Numbered from the stretch's first letter, positions 1 to 5,178 are shown. The stretch is 6,036 nucleotides of DNA from Patescibacteria group bacterium (GCA_018827845.1 JAHJXC010000029.1:1-6036), one strand, 5' to 3'. A program made the numbers and translations. Notes: generated from the letters alone by a model not told the origin.

Positions 1-1
1 A

Positions 2-34
2 AAAGCAAATGCAGACTTATTAGACAGTGTTTGA
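2..34 (+). CDS. Possible C-terminal tail of an upstream gene (partial)
   Basis: One frame entering from the left edge reads KANADLLDSV and then stops at TGA 32-34. It is placed 41 bases before a good intrinsic terminator, as expected for the last gene of a transcript. The piece is too short to identify, and another frame also stays open to 42, so this may equally be non-coding 3' sequence. The function is unknown. Confidence 0.22.
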   Translation, partial: KANADLLDSV

Positions 35-75
35 TAATTTGATAATTTTGGTAGCGCCTATGAGAGAAATACTAT

Positions 76-101
76 AAACCGACTTGCGATGTCGGTTTTT
101 T
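76..101 (+). terminator. Intrinsic (Rho-independent) terminator
   Basis: An 8-bp perfect stem pairs AAACCGAC (76-83) with GTCGGTTT (91-98) around a 7-base loop. An uninterrupted T run at 96-101 follows, then G and five more T. This is the classical intrinsic terminator shape for + strand transcription. It closes whatever transcript enters from the left and insulates the transporter gene promoter that overlaps its T tract. Confidence 0.8.
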
Positions 102-128
102 GTTTTTGGGCTGAAATTTTGCTATAAT
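100..128 (+). promoter_or_regulatory. Sigma-70-type promoter for the MFS gene
   Basis: A perfect -10 hexamer TATAAT (123-128) is preceded by TG one base away (120-121), giving an extended -10. TTGTTT (100-105) is a partial -35 at 17-base spacing. Transcription should begin near 134-136, only about 5-7 bases before the ATG at 141. The mRNA would therefore be almost leaderless, which agrees with the lack of any Shine-Dalgarno sequence. Confidence 0.65.
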
Positions 129-140
129 TTCTAATGTTTT

Positions 141-1340
141 ATGAACCTATCGTTCAATAAAAAGTATTTTGACGGTGAAGTATCGCATGGATTTGTTTCT
201 TTATTTACAGGCAAAACCATAGTTTTTATTGCCTCCGGACTTTTAGGCCTTTTTCTTCCTATTTTTTTATACAATCTTTTTAAGGAAAATTTTCGTTTAG
301 TTGTTTTATACTATGGTTTAGGATATCTTTTTTACGGCTTTTTGATGGTTTGGGGCGCTCGTTTATTAAGCCGATTCGGTTTTCGCAGGTCGTTGCGTTA
401 CAGCGTATTTTTAGGCGCTTTGTTTTATCTGATATTTTATTTTGTAAACGATAATAATTTTATTTATCTGATTCCTCTTTCCGTATTAGTTATCGTGTTT
501 TTCCGACTGCTCTACTGGATTCCTTATCACGTTGATTTTGCAAAATTTACTGATTCTAAAAATAGGGCTAGAGAAATTAGTATTCTTTTTGCCGCCAGTC
601 TGGTTATAAGTATCATCATTCCGGTTTTAGCCGGTTTTATAATTACTCGTTTTGGCTATGATATCCTTTTTATTATAGCAACAATTCTATTTTTGGTTTC
701 AGGCATTCCCTATTTAACTATTCCGCGCACCCAAGAGAAATTTGAGTGGAGTTTCAAAGAGACATTCAATTATTTTTTTTCAAAACAAAAAAGAAAGATG
801 ATTTTGGCCTATATGGCAGAGGGAGCAGAGAATGTCGTGGGTTTAATTGTTTGGCCCATATTCATTTTCCAGCTTTTGAACAGGAATTATTTGGAAGTTG
901 GTGTTGTTTCAACGCTTATCGTTGGAGTTACGGTGCTTATGCAGTTATTTCTCGGAAAATATATAGATAAAAATAAAAAAGAAAGAATCTTGCACATAGG
1001 AAGCGTTCTTTATTCTTTGGGCTGGGTTTTTAAAATTTTTATCGCCACTGCCTTTCAGATATTCATCGTAGGAACCTATCACAATCTGGCAAAAATTTTC
1101 ATAACAACACCATTTGAAGCCTTAACTTATGATATAGCCGCAGATAATGGGCATTATGTGGATGAATTTACTGTTTTGCGTGAGATGGCAGTGCAGCTAG
1201 GAAAGGTATTAATGGTTATTTTTGTAATCATTATTTCCTTTTTTGCGGCTATTCAGTGGACCTTTGTTTTGGCTGCCATCGCCGCCCTTTTATTGAATCT
1301 CTTAAGGGCCAAAGACGCCCAATTACTTCCAAGGGTTTAA
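141..1340 (+). CDS. MFS-type multi-pass membrane transporter
   Basis: The 399-residue protein is strongly hydrophobic, with about 12 predicted membrane segments in two halves (roughly residues 25-46, 53-77, 85-102, 106-128, 147-168, 171-193, then 228-246, 251-271, 283-300, 305-325, 353-372, 373-390). The halves are separated by a basic cytoplasmic loop (about 195-222, ending KQKRKM). A degenerate MFS motif A follows helix 2 (ARLLSRFGFRRSL, 73-85), and its equivalent in the second half is GKYIDKNKKERI (272-283). Size, topology and motif positions fit the Major Facilitator Superfamily. The substrate cannot be read from the sequence. It ends 31 bases before hydB on the same strand and may be co-transcribed with it, though a functional link to the hydrogenase is not shown. 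The ATG at 141 is chosen because it lies just after the predicted transcription start; there is no Shine-Dalgarno sequence. Confidence 0.8.
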   Translation: MNLSFNKKYFDGEVSHGFVSLFTGKTIVFIASGLLGLFLPIFLYNLFKENFRLVVLYYGLGYLFYGFLMVWGARLLSRFGFRRSLRYSVFLGALFYLIFYFVNDNNFIYLIPLSVLVIVFFRLLYWIPYHVDFAKFTDSKNRAREISILFAASLVISIIIPVLAGFIITRFGYDILFIIATILFLVSGIPYLTIPRTQEKFEWSFKETFNYFFSKQKRKMILAYMAEGAENVVGLIVWPIFIFQLLNRNYLEVGVVSTLIVGVTVLMQLFLGKYIDKNKKERILHIGSVLYSLGWVFKIFIATAFQIFIVGTYHNLAKIFITTPFEALTYDIAADNGHYVDEFTVLREMAVQLGKVLMVIFVIIISFFAAIQWTFVLAAIAALLLNLLRAKDAQLLPRV

Positions 1341-1358
1341 AAAATCTTAAAAATATTG

Positions 1359-1364
1359 TAAAAT
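1359..1364 (+). promoter_or_regulatory. Candidate -10 element for the hydrogenase operon
   Basis: TAAAAT (1359-1364), directly preceded by TG, sits 7 bases before the hydB ATG. A very weak -35 (TTTAAA, 1336-1341) lies at 17-base spacing inside the end of the MFS gene. Transcription would start at about the ATG itself, giving a leaderless mRNA. In AT-rich intergenic DNA such matches occur by chance, so read-through from the MFS promoter is equally possible. Confidence 0.3.
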
Positions 1365-1371
1365 AAAGATA

Positions 1372-2310
1372 ATGATAATCATATCAGAAAAAAATCTTCA
1401 GGATTTTTTAGAAAAAACAAAAAAAGATTTTGATTTTTTTGATGTTGGTTCTCAAGACGGCAAGCCATCTTTTAAGAAATATTTTTTTCCTCCCGAAGAA
1501 GAGATTTTTCGGCTATCCGATAGCCGAATAGGGACAGCTAAAGTGTCCAAGAAGTTTATTCTCTTTGGCTTGAATCTGCCTCAATTAGAAGCCCTGACGC
1601 AACTAGATGAAATAATGGAAAAACCTAATAAAGATTATTTTTATTTCCAAAGAAGAAAACAGTCTTTTGTTATTGGTTTGGTTAAGGAAAAAATTGATGT
1701 GGCGCCGGGCGGAGATATTGTTTTAGAAGACAGAGGCAAGGGCCAGTACAGAGTCTTGGTTAATACGTTGAAAGGAAAAAATTTGATAAAGAACTATAAT
1801 AATTTTTTTGAGACCGTAGATGAAAAAAAAGAAAAAATTCCCCAAATACCTGAAGGCAGTTCTTTGTCTGAATGGTCCAAGTCAATGAGGCAGATACTTT
1901 TGGATTCTGAACTTTTAGCCAATGCGGTTGAGTGGTCGCACGGCCATCCTATCTGGGATGAACTGGCCCAAAAATGCTTGGGTTGCGGAATATGCACCTA
2001 TGTTTGCCCTTTGTGCCATTGTTTTTCCATTGAAGATAGAGTTGGCCTAGATGATAAATGCTCGCGATGCAGAAAATGGGATGCCTGCACCTTGCCGAAT
2101 TTTTCTAAAATCGCCGGCGGCCATAGTTTTCGGCCAAATTTAAAAGAAAGATATTATAATTGGTTTTATCATAAATTTGTACGCGCCTACCGCGAATATG
2201 GAAAATCGCAATGCGTGGGTTGCGGAGCTTGCAAGCACAACTGCCCAGCCAAAATAGACATTCAGGAAGTATTGTCTGTAATCCTGCGGGATTACAGAAG
2301 TAATCAGTAA
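1372..2310 (+). CDS. hydB: Group 3b [NiFe]-hydrogenase (sulfhydrogenase) beta subunit, iron-sulfur protein
   Basis: This is the electron-transfer subunit of the cytosolic hydrogenase. It is related to archaeal HydB and to AsrA of anaerobic sulfite reductase, and passes electrons toward the hydrogenase or to a sulfur substrate. The 312-residue protein has an N-terminal HydB/AsrA-like domain (recognisable stretch PSFKKYFFPPEEEIF, 32-46). Its C-terminal dicluster ferredoxin domain has C202-x2-C205-x2-C208-x3-C212 with extra Cys 215 and 217, then C230/C233/C239, the family stretch AGGHSFRP (248-255), and C281-x2-C284-x2-C287-x3-C291. It is somewhat shorter than I recall for archaeal HydB (about 340-370 aa). 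There is no cysteine at all before residue 202, so a Cys-rich N-terminal patch I recall in relatives is absent. A perfect palindrome lies in the coding sequence at 1508-1528. The last codons (from about 2275) lie in a hairpin and a heptad repeat, and the TAA stop belongs to that repeat. The expected neighbour hydG is displaced by about 1.26 kb. Confidence 0.85.
   Translation: MIIISEKNLQDFLEKTKKDFDFFDVGSQDGKPSFKKYFFPPEEEIFRLSDSRIGTAKVSKKFILFGLNLPQLEALTQLDEIMEKPNKDYFYFQRRKQSFVIGLVKEKIDVAPGGDIVLEDRGKGQYRVLVNTLKGKNLIKNYNNFFETVDEKKEKIPQIPEGSSLSEWSKSMRQILLDSELLANAVEWSHGHPIWDELAQKCLGCGICTYVCPLCHCFSIEDRVGLDDKCSRCRKWDACTLPNFSKIAGGHSFRPNLKERYYNWFYHKFVRAYREYGKSQCVGCGACKHNCPAKIDIQEVLSVILRDYRSNQ
1508..1528. 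repeat. Perfect 10-bp-arm palindrome inside hydB
   Basis: TTCGGCTATC (1508-1517) is followed by one central C and then by its exact reverse complement GATAGCCGAA (1519-1528). As RNA it would fold into a stem with a 3-base loop (CCG). It encodes about residues 46-53 (FRLSDSRI), within a presumably tolerant region of the N-terminal domain. Its function is unknown. Confidence 0.7.
2275..2298 (+). repeat. Hairpin at the 3' end of hydB, abutting the left heptad repeat
   Basis: TCTGTAATCC (2275-2284) pairs perfectly with GGATTACAGA (2289-2298) around the tetraloop TGCG. The hairpin covers the codons for the last ten or so residues of HydB and touches the heptad repeat that begins at 2299. No T run follows, so it is not a typical intrinsic terminator. 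It could protect the hydB mRNA 3' end, or be the terminal structure of an inserted element. Confidence 0.7.
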
Positions 2311-2321
2311 TCAGTAGTCAG
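2299..2321 (-). repeat. Left heptad tandem repeat (inverted copy)
   Basis: Two bases AG are followed by three heptads: TAATCAG (2301-2307), TAATCAG (2308-2314) and TAGTCAG (2315-2321). Read on the other strand the units are CTGACTA and CTGATTA, the same motif found after 3146 and 3536, so this copy is inverted relative to them. Because 7 is not a multiple of 3, the three units place stop codons in all three frames on each strand (TAA/TAA/TAG forward; TGA three times reverse). The TAA at 2308-2310 is the hydB stop. Confidence 0.8.
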
Positions 2322-2346
2322 ATTTATTTTTAGTATTAATATTGTA

Positions 2347-3141
2347 ATGTCAGATTCAAAAAAAATAAGTGAATTGGCGCAACTTTTTGCCGACGAATAT
2401 AAAATTTATCCAAAAAGGCGTTATGATAATTATTCACCGGCGAAAATTTTTCAAAAAATGTTTCCGATGAATCACTATAGTCAAGATTTGGAAATATTTT
2501 TTTCTTTACAAAATTATAACCCTGTTCAAAGAGGTGCGGATTTGCCATGGTGGGGAAAAGATTATTTTAGTGGCAAAAAGAGCTTTCGCCGCGTTATGAT
2601 TATAGGCCAAGATTCATTAGCGAAAGATGCCGGTAGTATAATTTTTGCTGCGCAATTTTTCCCTCCTGACATAGGCGCTGTCCAATATCAAGAATTTTAC
2701 CAAGAATATATTAATAAAATGGGCGTAAAAAAATATTTTAGTCCCAATAAACTGAAAAGGGTTGAAAATCAGTTTATTGAATGGAGGATAGATTTTAACT
2801 TTTTATATATTACCGACGCATCAAAAGTTTATAAAAAGGGCTCTCGGAAAAATCATGATTTTGATAAAGAAAAAAGTAAAGAATTATTAGAAGCAGAAAT
2901 AGAGTTTTGTAATCCAGATTTAACAATTCTTTTAGGAAAATCTCCATTATTACTTTTGGATAAAACTAAAAATTATGCTTCGGTTGTTGAAAGTGGAGAA
3001 TTGATTTTGCTTAATAATAAAAAGTGTATAGTTGCTCCGTTTTTTATTGGCAACGGTCCTGCTGGGAATAATCGTGGAAAGAGAACTTTGGGTTTTGAAA
3101 GACGACTAGAAATAGCTACAAATTTAATTTTAAAAAAATAA
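2347..3141 (+). CDS. Divergent uracil-DNA-glycosylase-fold protein
   Basis: The 264-residue soluble protein shows the spaced signatures of the UDG superfamily: a strand and motif-1-like loop RRVMIIGQDSLAKDAG (81-96), a motif-2-like strand and loop FNFLYITDASKVY (150-162, compare 'vyiTNvvKcrP' of family 4/5 enzymes), and a helix-strand unit NPDLTILLGKSP (189-200, compare 'kPkvivaLG'). The last expected strand is IVAPFFIGNGPAGNNRGKRT (228-247), where active UDGs carry an HPS-type motif with a His; no His is present. It could therefore be a base-excision enzyme of unusual chemistry, a nucleic-acid-binding relative or an inactive descendant. The gene is AT-richer than the hydrogenase genes around it, judged by hand counts of a few 60-base blocks. 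It has no Shine-Dalgarno sequence and lies between the inverted heptad repeats that split hydB from hydG. The fold assignment is moderately sure; the activity is not. Confidence 0.6.
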   Translation: MSDSKKISELAQLFADEYKIYPKRRYDNYSPAKIFQKMFPMNHYSQDLEIFFSLQNYNPVQRGADLPWWGKDYFSGKKSFRRVMIIGQDSLAKDAGSIIFAAQFFPPDIGAVQYQEFYQEYINKMGVKKYFSPNKLKRVENQFIEWRIDFNFLYITDASKVYKKGSRKNHDFDKEKSKELLEAEIEFCNPDLTILLGKSPLLLLDKTKNYASVVESGELILLNNKKCIVAPFFIGNGPAGNNRGKRTLGFERRLEIATNLILKK

Positions 3142-3145
3142 TTTA

Positions 3146-3182
3146 CTGACTACTAATTACTAACATACTAAATTACTAAATA
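3146..3182 (+). repeat. Middle heptad tandem repeat (direct copy 1)
   Basis: The units read CTGACTA, CTAATTA, CTAACAT, then A, then CTAAATTA and CTAAAT. The first 24 bases (3146-3169) are identical to 3536-3559. The copy fills almost the entire 44-base gap between the UDG-like gene (ends 3141) and the four-helix-bundle gene (starts 3186), leaving no room for a separate promoter or ribosome-binding site. Stops occur in all three forward frames. Confidence 0.85.
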
Positions 3183-3185
3183 TTT

Positions 3186-3539
3186 ATGCATCGATTCAAA
3201 AAACTGGATGTTTATCAAAAAGCGCTTAAATTTACAAGCAGAGTCTATAAATTTTCGGAATTATTGCCAGAAAGTGAGCGATTCGGAATTGTCAGTCAAT
3301 TAAGGAGGGCAGCTACAAGCATAGTTTTGAATATTGCAGAGGGTGCCGGGGCTGGTTCCAATGCAGAATTTAAAAGATTTTTAAGAATGTCTTTGCGCTC
3401 TGCCTATGAAGTTAATTCAATTTTTGATATCATTAAAGTATTAAATTATAATAATCAGGATAAAATTGATAATCTGCGAAAAGATTTAGATGAAATTTCA
3501 GCCATGATTGCAGGATTAATAAAATCATTAAAGGTCTGA
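3186..3539 (+). CDS. Four-helix-bundle protein (S23 / 23S rRNA intervening-sequence type)
   Basis: The 117-residue protein matches the stand-alone four-helix-bundle family named after proteins encoded in 23S rRNA intervening sequences and structurally related to the Avd protein of diversity-generating retroelements. Family landmarks are FKKLDVYQKAL (4-14), the LPESERFGIVSQLRRAA stretch (27-43), SIVLNIAEGAG (45-55), and the third and fourth helices with EFKRFLRMSLRSAYEV (61-76). The length is typical. The molecular role is not established; in Avd-like proteins the basic bundle binds nucleic acid. The gene is framed exactly by two direct copies of the heptad repeat, and its TGA stop (3537-3539) lies inside the downstream copy. 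There is no Shine-Dalgarno sequence. It is not inside an rRNA gene here. The framing suggests that the gene and repeats form one transposable or recombinable unit, which is an inference. Confidence 0.88.
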   Translation: MHRFKKLDVYQKALKFTSRVYKFSELLPESERFGIVSQLRRAATSIVLNIAEGAGAGSNAEFKRFLRMSLRSAYEVNSIFDIIKVLNYNNQDKIDNLRKDLDEISAMIAGLIKSLKV

Positions 3540-3570
3540 CTACTAATTACTAACATACTGATTACTTAAT
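3536..3570 (+). repeat. Right heptad tandem repeat (direct copy 2)
   Basis: The units are CTGACTA (3536-3542), CTAATTA (3543-3549), CTAACAT plus A (3550-3557), CTGATTA (3558-3564) and CTTAAT (3565-3570). It is identical to the middle copy over the first 24 bases and inverted relative to the left copy at 2299-2321. It starts inside the last codons of the four-helix-bundle gene and ends two bases before the hydG ATG, so it replaces whatever ribosome-binding site hydG once had. Stops occur in all three frames on both strands. Confidence 0.85.
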
Positions 3571-3572
3571 CT

Positions 3573-4418
3573 ATGGATAATATATATCTTCCGCAATTGG
3601 TTAAAATAGTGAATATTAAAGAGCAGTCGCCGACCGTGAAATTGTTTCGGCTTGCCCCGACGCAAAGGTCGGGGTTAAAAAAAAGCAAATTTGAAACCAA
3701 TGATAATGGCCTGGTTTTTATTCCTGGCCAATTCGTTTTAGTAGGCCAGATTGGATATGGAGAATCGCCCTTTGGGCCTTCATCTTCTCCTTATGAAAAT
3801 AAATTTATAGAGATTGTAGTGCGCAAGGCAGGCACAGTGACAAATTACCTTCATTCATTGAAAAAAGGAGATGTAATTACTTTGCGCGGTCCTTATGGCA
3901 ATGGCTTTCCCTTAGATTTTATTGAAGGCAAAGATATGGTTATGGCAACCGGCGGCTGCGGAATCCCGCCCATCGCGTCTTTGGTTGAGTATATAATTAA
4001 AAACAAAGAAAAGTTCGGCAGAATCTACGTGCTTTATGGAGCTCGAAGCCCGGAGGAAATTTTAATGAAAGACAGAATAGAAGAATGGAAAAAAGAAGGG
4101 ATTAAAGTAATTCTTACCATAGATAAGCCGGCCCTGGGCTGGGATGGTTACGTGGGTTTTGTTACGGATTTAATCAAGGAAATACAAATTAATGAAGCAG
4201 ATGCTGTAGCCACTATGTGCGGGCCAGGGCCAATGATGGATGCTTTGGAGAAAGTTCTGCGACCTTTGGGAATTTCTGACAGAAGGATTTTTGTTAGCAT
4301 GGAAAGAAAAATGCAGTGCGGAATAGGCAAGTGCCAGCATTGCACCACAGGCAGTAAATATGTTTGCATGGACGGCCCAGTATTTTATTATGATGAAATA
4401 GAAAAAAACCATGATTAA
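3573..4418 (+). CDS. hydG: Group 3b [NiFe]-hydrogenase gamma subunit, FAD/NAD(P)-binding reductase
   Basis: This diaphorase subunit exchanges electrons between NAD(P)H and the iron-sulfur chain of the hydrogenase; it is related to AsrB and PyrK. The 281-residue protein has an N-terminal FAD-binding barrel (PGQFVLVG, 51-58; RKAGTVTNYL, 84-93, the FAD-contacting RxxGxxT pattern; RGPYGNGF, 105-112). A Rossmann NAD(P) domain follows (ATGGCGIPPIASLV, 125-138; MCGPGPMM, 215-222). The C-terminal [2Fe-2S] site is C249-x4-C254-x2-C257-x7-C265, followed by MDGPVF. Oddities are a Cys (129) in the nucleotide-binding loop, where GGIG-type loops are usual, and an apparently longer segment at about 28-47 that contains a GC-rich hairpin in the DNA (3655-3674). 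The start at 3573 gives the usual family N-terminus (YLPQLVKIV). No Shine-Dalgarno sequence is visible because the heptad repeat lies directly upstream. Its end overlaps hydD by 8 bases. Confidence 0.88.
   Translation: MDNIYLPQLVKIVNIKEQSPTVKLFRLAPTQRSGLKKSKFETNDNGLVFIPGQFVLVGQIGYGESPFGPSSSPYENKFIEIVVRKAGTVTNYLHSLKKGDVITLRGPYGNGFPLDFIEGKDMVMATGGCGIPPIASLVEYIIKNKEKFGRIYVLYGARSPEEILMKDRIEEWKKEGIKVILTIDKPALGWDGYVGFVTDLIKEIQINEADAVATMCGPGPMMDALEKVLRPLGISDRRIFVSMERKMQCGIGKCQHCTTGSKYVCMDGPVFYYDEIEKNHD
3655..3674. repeat. GC-rich hairpin inside hydG
   Basis: CCCCGAC (3655-3661) and GTCGGGG (3668-3674) form a perfect 7-bp stem around GCAAAG. It encodes roughly residues 28-34, at the start of a segment that appears longer than in other family members. 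It is much more GC-rich than its surroundings, which suggests a short palindromic insertion in the gene. An A run, not a T run, follows, so it is not a + strand terminator. Confidence 0.65.
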
Positions 4419-5178
4419 AGATAATAACAACAAAAAGCCAAGAGTGGCAATTTATGATTTTACAGATTGCGAAGGTTGCGAGGTAAAAATTGTTTCTCTA
4501 AGAGAGAAACTTCTTTTACTTGAGAAGAAAGTTGATATTGTGAACTGGCGTTTGGGACAGGAGCGGTTTGAATCAGGACCCTATGATATTACAATTATTG
4601 AAGGCACGCCCATTACTGATTATGAAATTAAACTTCTAAAGGATTTGCGTGAGAACTCAAAAATTTTGATTGCTTTGGGTGCCTGCGCTGCTTTGGCTGG
4701 AATCCCGGCCATAATGCCGGAAAAGGACAGGAAAATATGGTATGAAAAAATATATTCATCCCAATATCATCCTAAAGGAGTTGATGCTCTGCCATTAAGC
4801 GCATATGTTCAAGTTGATTTCTCAATCCATGGCTGTCCAGTTGATGAGGATGAGATAATAAGAGCAATAGAGGATTTGTTATCAGGTAAAACTCCTCGCT
4901 ATCATGATTATTCAGTCTGTTTTGAATGCAAGCAAGCAGGCAATCCGTGCAGGATTACAGAAGAAAATAAGCCATGCTTAGGACCAATCACTCAAGGTGG
5001 ATGCAAGGCAATCTGCATTTCCGGCGGTTCGCCCTGTTACGGCTGTTTCGGCATCCGCGAAGAGGCAAATATTCCGGCTCTTATTAAAATCCTAGAAAAA
5101 ATAACTGATAAAAACGAGGTCGAGAGGTATTTAACAATGTTCCACAGCAGGAGCAAAGAAATCAATGATCACAAATGA
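4411..5178 (+). CDS. hydD: Group 3b [NiFe]-hydrogenase delta (small) subunit
   Basis: This is the electron-relay small subunit that docks to the Ni-Fe catalytic subunit. The 255-residue protein contains exactly the twelve cysteines needed for three [4Fe-4S] clusters in the family positions: proximal C20-x2-C23 (DCEGCE), C92 (GAC) and C142 (HGCP); then C170, C173, C180, C189, C198, C202, C209 and C212 for the medial and distal clusters. The tail GGSPCYGCFG (205-214) is typical of group 3 enzymes. There is no Tat signal peptide, in line with a cytosolic enzyme. The start codon overlaps the end of hydG by 8 bases, and with no Shine-Dalgarno sequence this points to translational coupling. Its 3' end overlaps hydA by 14 bases and carries the hydA ribosome-binding site. 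Confidence 0.9.
   Translation: MIKDNNNKKPRVAIYDFTDCEGCEVKIVSLREKLLLLEKKVDIVNWRLGQERFESGPYDITIIEGTPITDYEIKLLKDLRENSKILIALGACAALAGIPAIMPEKDRKIWYEKIYSSQYHPKGVDALPLSAYVQVDFSIHGCPVDEDEIIRAIEDLLSGKTPRYHDYSVCFECKQAGNPCRITEENKPCLGPITQGGCKAICISGGSPCYGCFGIREEANIPALIKILEKITDKNEVERYLTMFHSRSKEINDHK
5149..5153 (+). promoter_or_regulatory. Shine-Dalgarno site of hydA (inside hydD)
   Basis: AGGAG lies 11 bases before the ATG at 5165. It is the only clear Shine-Dalgarno sequence I see in the window, and it fixes the hydA start, which overlaps the last codons of hydD. Confidence 0.6.

Noticed and set aside
30..46. Short tandem TTTGATAA-like repeat near the left edge
   Set aside because: Two units in AT-rich DNA before a terminator; no further copies or matching structure seen.
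621..639. Direct repeat CCGGTTTTA twice, one base apart, in the MFS gene
   Set aside because: It encodes ordinary transmembrane residues (PVLAGF) and is a short low-complexity coincidence.
746..970. 74-codon open frame on the + strand inside the MFS gene
   Set aside because: It lies wholly within the well-supported transporter frame, its translation is compositionally odd and it has no initiation signal.
2275..2298. Hairpin after hydB read as a Rho-independent terminator
   Set aside because: The stem is followed by AGTAATCAG rather than a T run, and the downstream hydG lacks an obvious own promoter, so termination here is not supported.
1794..2548. Minus-strand open frames at 1794-1997 and 2336-2548
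   Set aside because: They are antisense to hydB and to the UDG-like gene, with no recognisable protein features.
3186..3539. Four-helix-bundle gene taken as evidence for a 23S rRNA intervening sequence or a diversity-generating retroelement
   Set aside because: There is no rRNA sequence around it, and no reverse transcriptase, template or variable repeat in the window; only the protein family is shared.
2299..3570. Heptad repeats considered as a CRISPR array
   Set aside because: The tracts are 23-37 bases of tandem 7-mers separated by whole genes, without regular spacers; no cas genes are present.
4148..4433. Two minus-strand open frames across the hydG/hydD junction
   Set aside because: They are antisense to strongly supported hydrogenase genes and only mirror the codon bias of those genes; no promoter or family signature is visible.
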